Part shown: positions 50,920 through 59,962 of the stretch, piece by piece
Layout: the number at the start of each line of letters is the position of its first letter
Position numbering within the stretch: the first letter of the stretch is position 1
NCBI GenBank assembly: GCA_947586055.1
Contig: CANPXL010000006.1
Coordinates: 52,668 to 116,667 of the forward strand
Reading direction: 5' to 3'
DNA from: an uncultured Acetatifactor sp.
GTDB taxonomy: Bacteria; Bacillota; Clostridia; Lachnospirales; Lachnospiraceae
Length of the DNA: 64,000 nucleotides
The notes under the pieces: generated by a model
Databases searched by the model: none
Told to the model about the DNA's origin: nothing
What the model saw: the letters and a program-made list of their open reading frames with translations, nothing else
Program-made: the position numbers and the translations under genes

Positions 50920-51600
50920 ATGAAACACAAAGCGGTTATTTTTGATTTGTATGAAACGTTAATTACGGAATGGGGTCATAAAAAGTATACTAAAAATGAT
51001 ATGAGCGCCGATTTAGGCGTCGAAAGAGAAATTTTTGATATGTACTGGGATGAAAAAGAGCAGGAACGATATGTGGGAGAGATCAACTTTGAAGATTCCA
51101 TATTATATGTTTGTAAAAGCTGCGGAAAATGTATCGATAATTCGCTGCTGTCCAGCGTTGTTGATAAGAGAATCAGAACAAAATCAGCATGCTTTGAATA
51201 TGTGATTCCGGATGTATATCAGCTATTGAAGAATTTGAAAGCGATGGGGTTAAAAACTGCGATTGTTAGTAATTGTTCTTCCGACGAGGTGAAAGCACTA
51301 AAAGGATTGGAAATATACAAATATTTTGATGAAGTAATATTATCTTTTGAAGTACATATGAAGAAGCCGGATCCCTGTATCTATGAAGAAGCCGCCAGAC
51401 GATTAGGAGTTGCCTTCAACGAGTGTGTATTTGTGGGTGATGGAGGAAGCAATGAACTTGCGGGAGCGAAAGCCGTTGGAATGAAAGCGATTCAGGCAAA
51501 ATGGTACACGAATCAACATCCATACAAGCGTGAAAATATAGCTGATTTTTCTGTGGCAGAAGAACCAATGGATATCATTGAATATATCGAATCGTTTTGA
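50920..51600 (+). CDS. HAD-superfamily hydrolase
   Basis: 226 residues with motif I FDLYETLIT (Asp-x-Tyr-x-Thr form), motif II VSNCSS, motif III Lys in KKPDPCIYEEAARRL, and motif IV VFVGDGGSNELAGA. These are typical of the haloacid dehalogenase-like phosphatase branch. AT-rich compared with the genes to the left. Substrate unknown. Confidence 0.88.
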   Translation: MKHKAVIFDLYETLITEWGHKKYTKNDMSADLGVEREIFDMYWDEKEQERYVGEINFEDSILYVCKSCGKCIDNSLLSSVVDKRIRTKSACFEYVIPDVYQLLKNLKAMGLKTAIVSNCSSDEVKALKGLEIYKYFDEVILSFEVHMKKPDPCIYEEAARRLGVAFNECVFVGDGGSNELAGAKAVGMKAIQAKWYTNQHPYKRENIADFSVAEEPMDIIEYIESF

Positions 51601-51703
51601 GAATCCTACCCCGGAACAATCAATCCCTTGATGGCAGTTTTTTATTTTCGGAGAACTGCCGTTTGTTTTGTGACAAAGAATTATTTTGTGAGTGAAAATT
51701 TTT

Positions 51704-51742
51704 AGTGACAAAAATGTCACTTTATAGTATAATAATGTCACT
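51704..51742 (+). promoter_or_regulatory. Promoter and palindromic operator of the AlbA_2-type gene
   Basis: GTGACA (51705-51710), 17-nt spacer, TATAAT (51728-51733). The -35 box lies in a perfect palindrome AGTGACAAAAATGTCACT (51704-51721), and a further half-site TGTCACT stands at 51736-51742 after the -10. This suggests repression or autoregulation. Confidence 0.7.
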
Positions 51743-51761
51743 TAGAAAAAGAGGTAAACAG

Positions 51762-53096
51762 ATGAATTTGGGGAAAGAAACGGAAACGCTTGAATTTAAA
51801 AAAACAACCGGAGAAATGAAAGAGGCAATGATCTCTATATCCTCCATTTTAAATAAACATGGGGTGGGAACGCTTTATTTTGGCGTGAAGCCAAACGGCG
51901 ATGTCTGTGGTCAAGATGTTTCAGAGTCATCGCTTCGTGATGTTTCAAGGACTGTTTATGAAAATATAAGACCACAGATATATCCTGTTGTTGAAGAAGT
52001 AGAGATGTGTGGAAAACATCTGATCAAGGTTGAATTTAATGGAGATAATATGCCATATTCCGCGGCAGGACGTTATTATTTAAGAACGGCGGACGAAGAC
52101 CGTGAGGTTACACCGGAAGAACTAAAGAATTTTTTTGTATCAAATGAGTATAAAGAAAAATGGGAGAAAACTGCATCTTCAGCCACTGTAAAACAGATTG
52201 ACAGGACTGCCGTAAAATCCTTTTGGCAAAAAGCGGTTTTAGCGGGACGTATGCCGGATGGAAGATATACCTGTCCGATAATTCTCAGAAGGTATGGCTT
52301 GCTTAATGGAAATAACCTAAACCATGCCGGAGAATATTTATTTGGCAATACTCAGCCGGTTACGCTAAAAGCTGCTGTATTCGCCACAGATGAAAAGCTT
52401 ACATTTATTGATATGAAGCATTTTGAGGACAATATTTATAATTTACTTAATATTGCCGAAAATTATGTCCTTCAGAATATGAAATGGAGGAGTGAAATAA
52501 TCGGAACCCAAAGAGAAGAGATTCCGGAAATTCCGGTTGCAGTGATCAGAGAGGTTCTTTCCAACAGCTTTGCTCACGCAGTTTATAATGAACACACAAA
52601 TCATGAGATATGCATCCATCCGGGAATGATAACATTTTATAGTCCCGGGGAATATGCGAGCAATTACAAACCTGAGGAATACATAAAAGGAAATAAAGAG
52701 TCTGCAATACGGAATGCCATAATATCCAAAATCTTATATTTAAATAAATCTATCGAACAATTTGGCAGTGGATTTAAAAGAGTGGACAGTTTGTGCAGAG
52801 ATGCAGAAATTCGATATTCCTACGAGATGCTGGAACATGGATTTAAATTCATCCTATACAGACCTCAGTATAAAAGTGACATTTACAATGTCACTTTAGA
52901 TGTCACTTTGAATGGAACAGAAATGTCGGTGCTTGCTATTTTAAGACAAAAACCAGATTCTTCAAGGAATGAAATTGCAGAAAAAATATCAAAAACTGTC
53001 AGGACAGTGCAGAGAGCGTTGGATTCATTGAGAGAAAAGGGATATATCCGCAGGGTCGGATCGAAGCGTGAAGCCAAATGGGAAGTGCTGAAATAA
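51762..53096 (+). CDS. AlbA_2 (Schlafen-like) ATP-binding transcriptional regulator
   Basis: 444 residues. The N-terminal AlbA_2/Slfn-type domain begins ETETLEFKKT and has GTLYFGVKPNGDVCG; a HATPase_c_4-type region contains IREVLSNSFAHAVY and GSGFKRVDSL; the C-terminus is a winged-helix with SRNEIAEKISKTVRTVQRALDSLREKG. Probably a DNA-binding regulator, and it may control its own promoter. The linker before the wing has NVTLDVTL, whose DNA repeats the operator half-site. Start ATG 51762 follows AAAAAGAGG. It lies directly before the Wadjet operon. Confidence 0.8.
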   Translation: MNLGKETETLEFKKTTGEMKEAMISISSILNKHGVGTLYFGVKPNGDVCGQDVSESSLRDVSRTVYENIRPQIYPVVEEVEMCGKHLIKVEFNGDNMPYSAAGRYYLRTADEDREVTPEELKNFFVSNEYKEKWEKTASSATVKQIDRTAVKSFWQKAVLAGRMPDGRYTCPIILRRYGLLNGNNLNHAGEYLFGNTQPVTLKAAVFATDEKLTFIDMKHFEDNIYNLLNIAENYVLQNMKWRSEIIGTQREEIPEIPVAVIREVLSNSFAHAVYNEHTNHEICIHPGMITFYSPGEYASNYKPEEYIKGNKESAIRNAIISKILYLNKSIEQFGSGFKRVDSLCRDAEIRYSYEMLEHGFKFILYRPQYKSDIYNVTLDVTLNGTEMSVLAILRQKPDSSRNEIAEKISKTVRTVQRALDSLREKGYIRRVGSKREAKWEVLK

Positions 53097-53125
53097 GTGT
53101 GTATGTTTAAAGATTGTAAAAGAGT

Positions 53126-54571
53126 ATGAGGGAGAATATGGACTTTACTCGACAGAAAAACAATGTTTTTAACGCCATACCAGAAAATTTTTTTAATTAT
53201 CTTGCCAGCAATAGTAATCAAAGACTATATTCACGGTGTCTGCGGCTTATTTATGAGCAGTATGAAAGAGAAATTTCTTACAGGATTCCGCGTAATCAGA
53301 TAAGAGATGCACTGGCAATCTATTTATTGGAGAATCATGTTTCTCTGGAGACGGATGAGGAAACAGGCCCCATGAAAAATCATACTGATCTTGCAAGTTC
53401 GATTCTTCGGAAATTTTGTGCTAAAAATGTAGGGTGGCTAGAGGAGGAGAACGATGATGCAACCTATGAAAAGCAGATCATGATAACGGAACAGGGGCTG
53501 CTTTTAGCGGAATTTTTGATACAATTAGAAAAACCTGAGAAAGAAGAATATTCGGGTTACATTTTTAATATCTATAATACATTTCGAAATGAAGAATTAT
53601 GGCAGGAAAATCCATATGTAAATGGTATTAAAAGCATCTATATGAATGCAAAAGCATTATCGAAATCCTTGAAAAAATTATCTACATTTATTCGAAAGAT
53701 TATAGAAAGAATGGTAAACGAGGGTACTCTTGAAAGTCTGACTGAAAATTTACTGGAATACTTTGACGGCAGTTTTATCAGGGAGTATTCCAGGCTTATT
53801 AAACAACAGAATATTCATGTGTATAGGAATTATATTCGCACGAAGCTGGATGATCTGAGAGCAGATCAGGAATTGCTTAACCGGTTGACTTTGGAGTGCA
53901 TGACAGAGGAAGAACTGGAAAAGGAAGAAGCACAGGAATATGTCCTTGATATGATAGCAGCAACGCGCAAATTTCTGGTGGAAGATTATGACCGGATTAT
54001 GAAGGACATCAAACACAAGATCAATGTATATCTGCAGGTGGCGATCGGGAGAGCACGCTTTCTTCGGAATCGAGAAACGGATGAGAAAGGAAATGTGGAA
54101 CAGACCGTTAAATATATTGTGGAAGAAATGAACGAATTGGGATGGGAGGATGAAGTGCCGGAAGCCCTGCAGACTCTTTTTACATTTGAAACACATTCTT
54201 TTATTGATGCGGCATCGTTGAGATATCCGAGAAGACAGCAGGCAATTCGGCAGGCGACTGTCTCTGAAATAGAAGATATGACAGAAGAAGATCGTGAAAA
54301 AGCGCGCAGGATGCTGGAAAAGGAGGCGTACAATCCGTTTTCGAAAGATAAGATGAGGGAATATATCAGGCTTTGCATGGGGAACAGGGAGGTAATACAG
54401 GCGGAGGATCTTCCAATGGCCTGTAAGGAAGATATGCTGGCAGCGTTGTCTGCGGTGGCATATGGAGATGAAAATGGCTTTGATATTATTCCGCAGGAGG
54501 GGTATTTAAGCGCGAATGAGATGCTGCTTCGCAGATTTAAAATTGTGAGGAGAGAGGAAAATGAGTATTGA
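53126..54571 (+). CDS. jetA: Wadjet anti-plasmid system protein JetA
   Basis: 481-residue kleisin-like subunit (DUF5716 family) of the Wadjet system, which senses and cleaves circular plasmid DNA by loop extrusion. Recognised by order and content: a mostly helical protein with FNAIPENFFNYLAS, a long coiled region and a winged C-terminal part, directly overlapping a DUF4194 gene. The ATG at 53126 is not preceded by a strong ribosome site; ATG 53138 is an alternative. The four jet genes overlap in sequence, forming one operon. Confidence 0.92.
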   Translation: MRENMDFTRQKNNVFNAIPENFFNYLASNSNQRLYSRCLRLIYEQYEREISYRIPRNQIRDALAIYLLENHVSLETDEETGPMKNHTDLASSILRKFCAKNVGWLEEENDDATYEKQIMITEQGLLLAEFLIQLEKPEKEEYSGYIFNIYNTFRNEELWQENPYVNGIKSIYMNAKALSKSLKKLSTFIRKIIERMVNEGTLESLTENLLEYFDGSFIREYSRLIKQQNIHVYRNYIRTKLDDLRADQELLNRLTLECMTEEELEKEEAQEYVLDMIAATRKFLVEDYDRIMKDIKHKINVYLQVAIGRARFLRNRETDEKGNVEQTVKYIVEEMNELGWEDEVPEALQTLFTFETHSFIDAASLRYPRRQQAIRQATVSEIEDMTEEDREKARRMLEKEAYNPFSKDKMREYIRLCMGNREVIQAEDLPMACKEDMLAALSAVAYGDENGFDIIPQEGYLSANEMLLRRFKIVRREENEY

Positions 54572-55214
54572 GCAATATCTGGAACAATATACATCATCTG
54601 AAAAAGAGATGTTTCAGAGAACGTGCAGAAGACTGTTGAAACAGACTTTTATTGTGAGGGATAAAAATGAGGAAAGCAAACGTCTTTATTATTTTGTATC
54701 CAAGAATCCGGCTCCCTTTTCGGAGTATTTTCAGTGTATTGGTTTTGATATTGTAGTGGATCGGAACAATGGTGTGATCATGCTCAGAAATTACGCGGAA
54801 GAAGCTGAAACTGCCAAAATCCAATCCAATCGTCTCCAGTTAAAAAAAGATGAAAGCATTGTTCTGTGCTGCCTGTGGATCATTTATGTGGACAATCTGA
54901 AGGAGGGAAATCTTACCCGGCCGATCCTGACTTCAGTAACGGATCTGCGCTTTGAGTTGGAAAAGTTTGGTATTCGGGACGAGGTAGGGAAAGCATCATT
55001 AAAGAGGGCTTTGGATCTGTTTTCACGATATCAATTGGTTGACGTGAACGGCAAAGTGGGAGATGCGGAATGTCTGATCCGGCTTTATCCGTCGTTAGAG
55101 TTTGCCATGGATATGGAAGAATTTAAGAAATTTGTGGAAATAACTGTTGATCGTATGAAAAAGATAAGCGCAGATGAGATAGAGGAGCAGGACAATGCAG
55201 ACAGTGAAGAATAG
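54561..55214 (+). CDS. jetB: Wadjet protein JetB (DUF4194)
   Basis: 217-residue KITE-like winged-helix subunit of the Wadjet SMC complex. It starts MSIEQYLEQYTSSEKEMFQRT, overlaps jetA by 11 nt and jetC by 20 nt, and has the DUF4194 pattern DESIVLCCLWIIYVDN. It links the JetC ATPase arms to JetA. Confidence 0.92.
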   Translation: MSIEQYLEQYTSSEKEMFQRTCRRLLKQTFIVRDKNEESKRLYYFVSKNPAPFSEYFQCIGFDIVVDRNNGVIMLRNYAEEAETAKIQSNRLQLKKDESIVLCCLWIIYVDNLKEGNLTRPILTSVTDLRFELEKFGIRDEVGKASLKRALDLFSRYQLVDVNGKVGDAECLIRLYPSLEFAMDMEEFKKFVEITVDRMKKISADEIEEQDNADSEE

Positions 55215-58200
55215 AAAAACGGTAACAAAGCTGCGATTGATTCAATGGGCCAGGTTTCAGGATGTACAGGTTAGCCTGGAAGGCTCCACTCTGTTTACAG
55301 GAGTCAACGGCAGCGGAAAGTCCACGATACTTGATGCCATGACCTACTTGATGACAGGTAACACGCAATTTAATTCGGCGGCAAGGGACAGGGAGCGAAC
55401 GGTCATCGGCTATGTCCGTGGCGACACAAAAAGCAATGGGAAGAACAGGTATCTGAGGGCGGGAGAAGTGGTCAGTTATATTGCCATGGAATTTTATTCT
55501 CCTATTGACAATAACACATTTGTGATCGGTGTGTGTATGGAATCGCCAAATGAAACTGACTGCAAATCTTATTGGTTTGTATTGCCTGATGTAAAGATGG
55601 AGGATATTGCTTTTACTTCCATCCAGGACAAAAAAATGACGGTCTTTCCGAGAAATCAGCTTGCGGTCAATGGCAGCCCCATAAAAATGTCTGTTTTTAT
55701 GTCCAGAGACAAGGGTGTGGCACAGGTCGCCCGTGCTATGGGGCTTCGCTGTGACGTGGTGAAATACCGAAAAAAACTCCTGAAGATGATGGCGTTCAAC
55801 CCGGAAAATAATATTGACCAGTTTATTCAGGAATGCGTGTTGGAACCTGGGAAAGTGGACTCCCTGAAAGAGCTTCGGGAGCAGAGGCATAAGTTTGAGC
55901 AGCTTAGAGAGATGTATGAGAGTTTGAAACTCAGCAAGCGGAAACTGGAGGAATTGGAAAAGAAAACGCAGGAATATGAAACAAAGAACAGGAACTATCA
56001 TATTCGGGAGATGATGTTTTCCTATCAGAATCTTTGCGCCAAAAAGCAGGAAAAAGAGGATATCGCTTTTCGCATGAAAGCGCTGGAGGTAAAACTTTGC
56101 GCAGGGGAAAGACAAAAGATAGGAATTGAAGAAAGGTGGAACCGGGCTCATGAGAGACTGTACACTGCTCAGAACAATGATGCCATAAAAGGGGTGGAAG
56201 AAAGCGTTCGTGTGCTGGAGGAACAGATCAGAAACTTGGACAGAGAAATTGAAAGTAGGGAAACTTCCGTGGCACGGCTGATGCGGGTCAAGCAACAGTT
56301 TGAGCAAATGGAGAATTGGTTAGCGGATCAAGTGAATTTTATCCCTCAGGATCTTCAAAATATGAAATTACTGTCCGAAGAGGCGCCGGATGGAGATGTA
56401 AAAAGGGAAAGTTTTTTACGTGTGGCGGAGAAGGTTTTGAATTATCAGGAGTCTCTGCGAGAAAGCAGAATCCGCGGGAAAGATGAAATAAGCGCTATGC
56501 GCGGGAATATATCTGCCAGAGAAAGTGAGATCAAGAATCTTGAGGCCAACAAGCTGGTGCTGCCTTCGGAGATTGACGAAGCCAAAAAGGTACTTTCCAG
56601 AGAGTTTGAGAGACAGGGAATTCATACGGAAATCCGGGTTTTTGCGGAGCTGGTGAATGAGGTGAAACCGGAAAGCTGGCGAAAGGCCATTGAAACTTTT
56701 TTGGGCAGAAAAAGGTTTTATATCATTATGGATGGAGCATATTGTCTGAAGGCCATGGAAGTGCTGCAGGAGAAAAAGCTTTATCATGCCAATGTGGTGA
56801 TTACTGACAAGCTGCCGGAATCGGAGGTGACCAGAGGATCCGCTGCGGAAGTATTGTCGATTCCGAATATTTTTGCCAGAAGATATGCCAATTACCTGTT
56901 GAACGGAATCCATCTATGTGACACACTGGAGGAACTCCATGAACATCCGCAGGGTGGACTTATGAAAAATGGTATGTTGGCAAAAAGCTACGCGGTTTCT
57001 AATATGAAACTGGAGAAGACCAGATATTATTTGGGGGCCGATGCAATTAAGTTGCAGCTGGAACAGCTCCGATGGGAACAGGAGGAGGAAAAAGCCGCAT
57101 TAAACAATAAAATAGCAGAACAAAATTTGATTGAGAGGCAAATAAAAGAGATTGGAGAGATTGAGTGGAAAGCGGAACATTATGATTTCACTGCACCGAT
57201 GCAGCTGCAAGCAGACAGAGCGCAGCAAAACAGCCTGAAGGCTCAGAAACAAGAGCTGGAGACCAACCCGGCGTTTATGGCTGTGCTGGAAGAAAGGCAG
57301 AAGGCGCAGCAGCAGTTTGATGCGGTTCAAAAAGAGAGAGATGAGATTGTAGGTTCCATACGCAGCTGCGAGGATGAACTGAAACGGGAGCAGGACAACC
57401 AAAAAAGGATTGCAGGAGAAATCTATGAGGCAGAGCAGATTTATCGTGAAAAACAGGAGAAATTTATAGAGCTGGAACCTGTTATGCTGGAGGAGTATCG
57501 CAGATTACGGGAAAAGTCAGATACCTGCGTGGTAATAAAAGTGAAGACGGTAAATAATCAGAAAGCGGAATTGGATAACTGTATACGAGAGATGGAAAAT
57601 CTCCAAATGGGTTATGCCAGAATTGCGGAGATTGATTTAAACAGACGCGGCGTTTCCTTTATTCCCTTTTATAGAAGCCACATGAAAGAAATATCCAATG
57701 TAAAGCTGGAGGAAGCTTCTGCAAAGCTGGAGCAGCAGTCCAAGATCTTGGAGAGCGCATTTATGAATGACTTTGTGGCAGAGATCAATGAGGCAGTCAC
57801 CAATGCTCGTATGGAAATCGACCTGATCAATCGGGAACTGAGGCAGCTGCCTTTCGGAAATGACACTTATCGTTTTGCCATGGAAGAAAAAGCGGACAGA
57901 AAGGAGTTTTTCCGTATCTGCAAAAAATTAGGTGACCTTGGATCTTCTGAATTTTATTTGAGCAGCGCCCGGACGGATGAAGAACTGGAGCGTGATATTC
58001 AAGATTTTATGAACGTTATATTAGAAGAACAGAATGAAAAAGAATATACGGATTATCGGAAGTATTTTACCTATGATATGAAAATATCCAGCCGTCAGGG
58101 AGAGGAAGAAATAGAAGCCGATCTGTCAAGGAAACAGGGGTCTGCCAGCAATGGTGAAAAACAGACACCCTATTTTATCATTTTGGCGGCCAGTCTGATG

Positions 58201-58458
58201 CAGTGTTATCCAAAAGACAACTGCTGTGTGCGGCTCGCATTTATTGACGAGGCATTTTCGGCACTTTCCAGAGAGCGGATAGAACAGATGGTGAAATATT
58301 TTGAAGAAAATCATTTTCAGGTGATCTATGCCGCACCGCCGGAAAAGATTAACAGTATTGGAAGCTTCATTCAGTCTACAGTTAGTTTGGTGCTTACCGG
58401 GCGTTATACCAATATGGTGGAAGGATTGGTTAAGACAGATGCCGTTTCAATGGAATGA
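55195..58458 (+). CDS. jetC: Wadjet SMC-like ATPase JetC
   Basis: 1087-residue SMC/MukB-type motor. Walker A GVNGSGKST at 36-44, two long coiled-coil arms (about 230-400 and 600-800) with a hinge between them, and a C-terminal signature SNGEKQTPYFIILAASLMQ and Walker B LAFIDEAF near 1014. ATP-driven extrusion of plasmid DNA leads to cutting by JetD. The gene overlaps jetB by 20 nt and jetD by 20 nt. The ribosome site lies inside the upstream gene (GAGGAGCAGGAC). Confidence 0.95.
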   Translation: MQTVKNRKTVTKLRLIQWARFQDVQVSLEGSTLFTGVNGSGKSTILDAMTYLMTGNTQFNSAARDRERTVIGYVRGDTKSNGKNRYLRAGEVVSYIAMEFYSPIDNNTFVIGVCMESPNETDCKSYWFVLPDVKMEDIAFTSIQDKKMTVFPRNQLAVNGSPIKMSVFMSRDKGVAQVARAMGLRCDVVKYRKKLLKMMAFNPENNIDQFIQECVLEPGKVDSLKELREQRHKFEQLREMYESLKLSKRKLEELEKKTQEYETKNRNYHIREMMFSYQNLCAKKQEKEDIAFRMKALEVKLCAGERQKIGIEERWNRAHERLYTAQNNDAIKGVEESVRVLEEQIRNLDREIESRETSVARLMRVKQQFEQMENWLADQVNFIPQDLQNMKLLSEEAPDGDVKRESFLRVAEKVLNYQESLRESRIRGKDEISAMRGNISARESEIKNLEANKLVLPSEIDEAKKVLSREFERQGIHTEIRVFAELVNEVKPESWRKAIETFLGRKRFYIIMDGAYCLKAMEVLQEKKLYHANVVITDKLPESEVTRGSAAEVLSIPNIFARRYANYLLNGIHLCDTLEELHEHPQGGLMKNGMLAKSYAVSNMKLEKTRYYLGADAIKLQLEQLRWEQEEEKAALNNKIAEQNLIERQIKEIGEIEWKAEHYDFTAPMQLQADRAQQNSLKAQKQELETNPAFMAVLEERQKAQQQFDAVQKERDEIVGSIRSCEDELKREQDNQKRIAGEIYEAEQIYREKQEKFIELEPVMLEEYRRLREKSDTCVVIKVKTVNNQKAELDNCIREMENLQMGYARIAEIDLNRRGVSFIPFYRSHMKEISNVKLEEASAKLEQQSKILESAFMNDFVAEINEAVTNARMEIDLINRELRQLPFGNDTYRFAMEEKADRKEFFRICKKLGDLGSSEFYLSSARTDEELERDIQDFMNVILEEQNEKEYTDYRKYFTYDMKISSRQGEEEIEADLSRKQGSASNGEKQTPYFIILAASLMQCYPKDNCCVRLAFIDEAFSALSRERIEQMVKYFEENHFQVIYAAPPEKINSIGSFIQSTVSLVLTGRYTNMVEGLVKTDAVSME

Positions 58459-59674
58459 GAATCAAAAACTCGTGTTGGAAAAGCTTTTGGATAAATATGA
58501 GAACAGCAAAAGTTACGAGGACAAAAACCTGATAAGGCAAAGATTTTCGGTCAAACCTGAGGACATTTGTGATGCCTATAGAGACAGTTTTGCCGATGTG
58601 AACCGGATATCAGATTTTGAACAGGATGTGCAGGCTCTGGAAAGGGAAGGTCTTGTCAGGATTCTTTCGAAAAATGGCGAGATACAAAAAATTGTTGCGC
58701 AGGAGGAGAGGATTACAGAATATTATCTGATGCTGGGAAGGACTGAAAAAAAGGAACTTATCAGCCGGGAGATCAGTTTATATCAAAACTTTCTGGGGAA
58801 AAATGTTCTTCTGGATCATTTCTGCAAGGAACAGATTCGGCGACTGGAAAAGGGAAATAGACCGGAGGTTTCAAAAGAAAAAGCGGAAAATCTGTTGCCG
58901 TTAATACAATTTATTTTGAATAATCAGGAAGAATTTTTGGAAAGAGAATTATCCATTCGGTTTTTTGGAGATACAAAGCTATTTGAAAAATCTTATCGTG
59001 CCACTGTGTGTAAGATCATGGAAAAATATGGAGATTATCAAACGCAGCTGTTTGGCGTATCAGACAGTAGGGAAAAAGAACTAATTCTTTTGGGCGAGCA
59101 CAATATTCACGCAAACCCCACCTATGTATACGTGCGTGGGAATGGAGAATTTCTATTGAAGAATGGGACTGTATTGCGTCTTACACCTGAAAATCCAATC
59201 GCCTTTTCTGCTGAAACCATTAAAAATATGGATAAGATATTAATAAAAAACGAAAAGGTGATGACCATTGAAAATTTGGCGTCTTTTCACAGGATATATG
59301 GACAAGATACATTCTATATTTTCCTGAGCGGGTATCACAATACGTTAAAGCAACACTTTATCAAGCGGTTGGCACAGGAAAATCCCAAATTGAGATGGTA
59401 TCATTTTGGCGATTTGGATCCGGACGGATATTATATTTTGGAACACTTAAAGCGAGGAACGGGAATTGGTTTCGAACCGTTTCGTATGGGAGTGGATGAT
59501 TTGATAAAATTTCAGGAGTACGGGAAAAAGTTAAGCGAATCTGATCGAAAAAAAGCGAATACACTGATGAATTCAGGATTATATTGCAGAGAGCTTTCCT
59601 ATATACTTGAAAAAGATATAAAATTAGAGCAAGAGATTATTTCATGGGACTTAATGAATCATTTCGTTCGTTGA
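58439..59674 (+). CDS. jetD: Wadjet nuclease JetD (Toprim, DUF2220)
   Basis: 411-residue topoisomerase-VI-like nuclease that cleaves plasmid DNA for the complex. A helical N-terminal part leads to a Toprim domain: Glu in TIENLASF (about 277), Asp-x-Asp in GDLDPDGYYIL (about 325). Starts at ATG 58439, 20 nt inside jetC. It completes a jetABCD operon; all catalytic residues are in place, so the system looks intact. Confidence 0.93.
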   Translation: MPFQWNENQKLVLEKLLDKYENSKSYEDKNLIRQRFSVKPEDICDAYRDSFADVNRISDFEQDVQALEREGLVRILSKNGEIQKIVAQEERITEYYLMLGRTEKKELISREISLYQNFLGKNVLLDHFCKEQIRRLEKGNRPEVSKEKAENLLPLIQFILNNQEEFLERELSIRFFGDTKLFEKSYRATVCKIMEKYGDYQTQLFGVSDSREKELILLGEHNIHANPTYVYVRGNGEFLLKNGTVLRLTPENPIAFSAETIKNMDKILIKNEKVMTIENLASFHRIYGQDTFYIFLSGYHNTLKQHFIKRLAQENPKLRWYHFGDLDPDGYYILEHLKRGTGIGFEPFRMGVDDLIKFQEYGKKLSESDRKKANTLMNSGLYCRELSYILEKDIKLEQEIISWDLMNHFVR

Positions 59675-59859
59675 ACGCCGGGCAGAAGTTCAAGAGTTGA
59701 ATCGACCGGAAGCAAGAGATTTTTTTATAAGGATTGTGTAATAACCAGATAACACCAAGTCAATACTTACCGGTTGCTATTTATCCGGTAAACCACAATT
59801 GTAACTTTGAGTATTACACCATTATAACTTTAAAAATTATAACTTTAAAAATTATATAA

Positions 59860-59937
59860 TTGCAAAACGTGCGAGAATATGGTATAATTTCGATGCAAAA
59901 CGTGAAAAATATTTCCACAAGTGTGCTGCAAAACGTG
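59860..59937 (+). promoter_or_regulatory. Promoter with three TGCAAAACGTG repeats at 33-bp spacing
   Basis: TTGCAA (59860-59865), 17-nt spacer, TATAAT (59883-59888). The 11-mer TGCAAAACGTG occurs at 59861-59871, 59894-59904 and 59927-59937, exactly 33 bp apart (about three helical turns, same face). The first overlaps the -35 box. Upstream a 15-bp unit with TATAACTTTAAAAAT is doubled. Looks like cooperative repressor binding. Confidence 0.75.
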
Positions 59938-59962
59938 AATCCGGAAAGGACTGAATGCGTTC

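Noticed and set aside
59861..59937. Plasmid origin with iterons
   Set aside because: The repeats overlap a normal promoter and no replication initiator gene is present.
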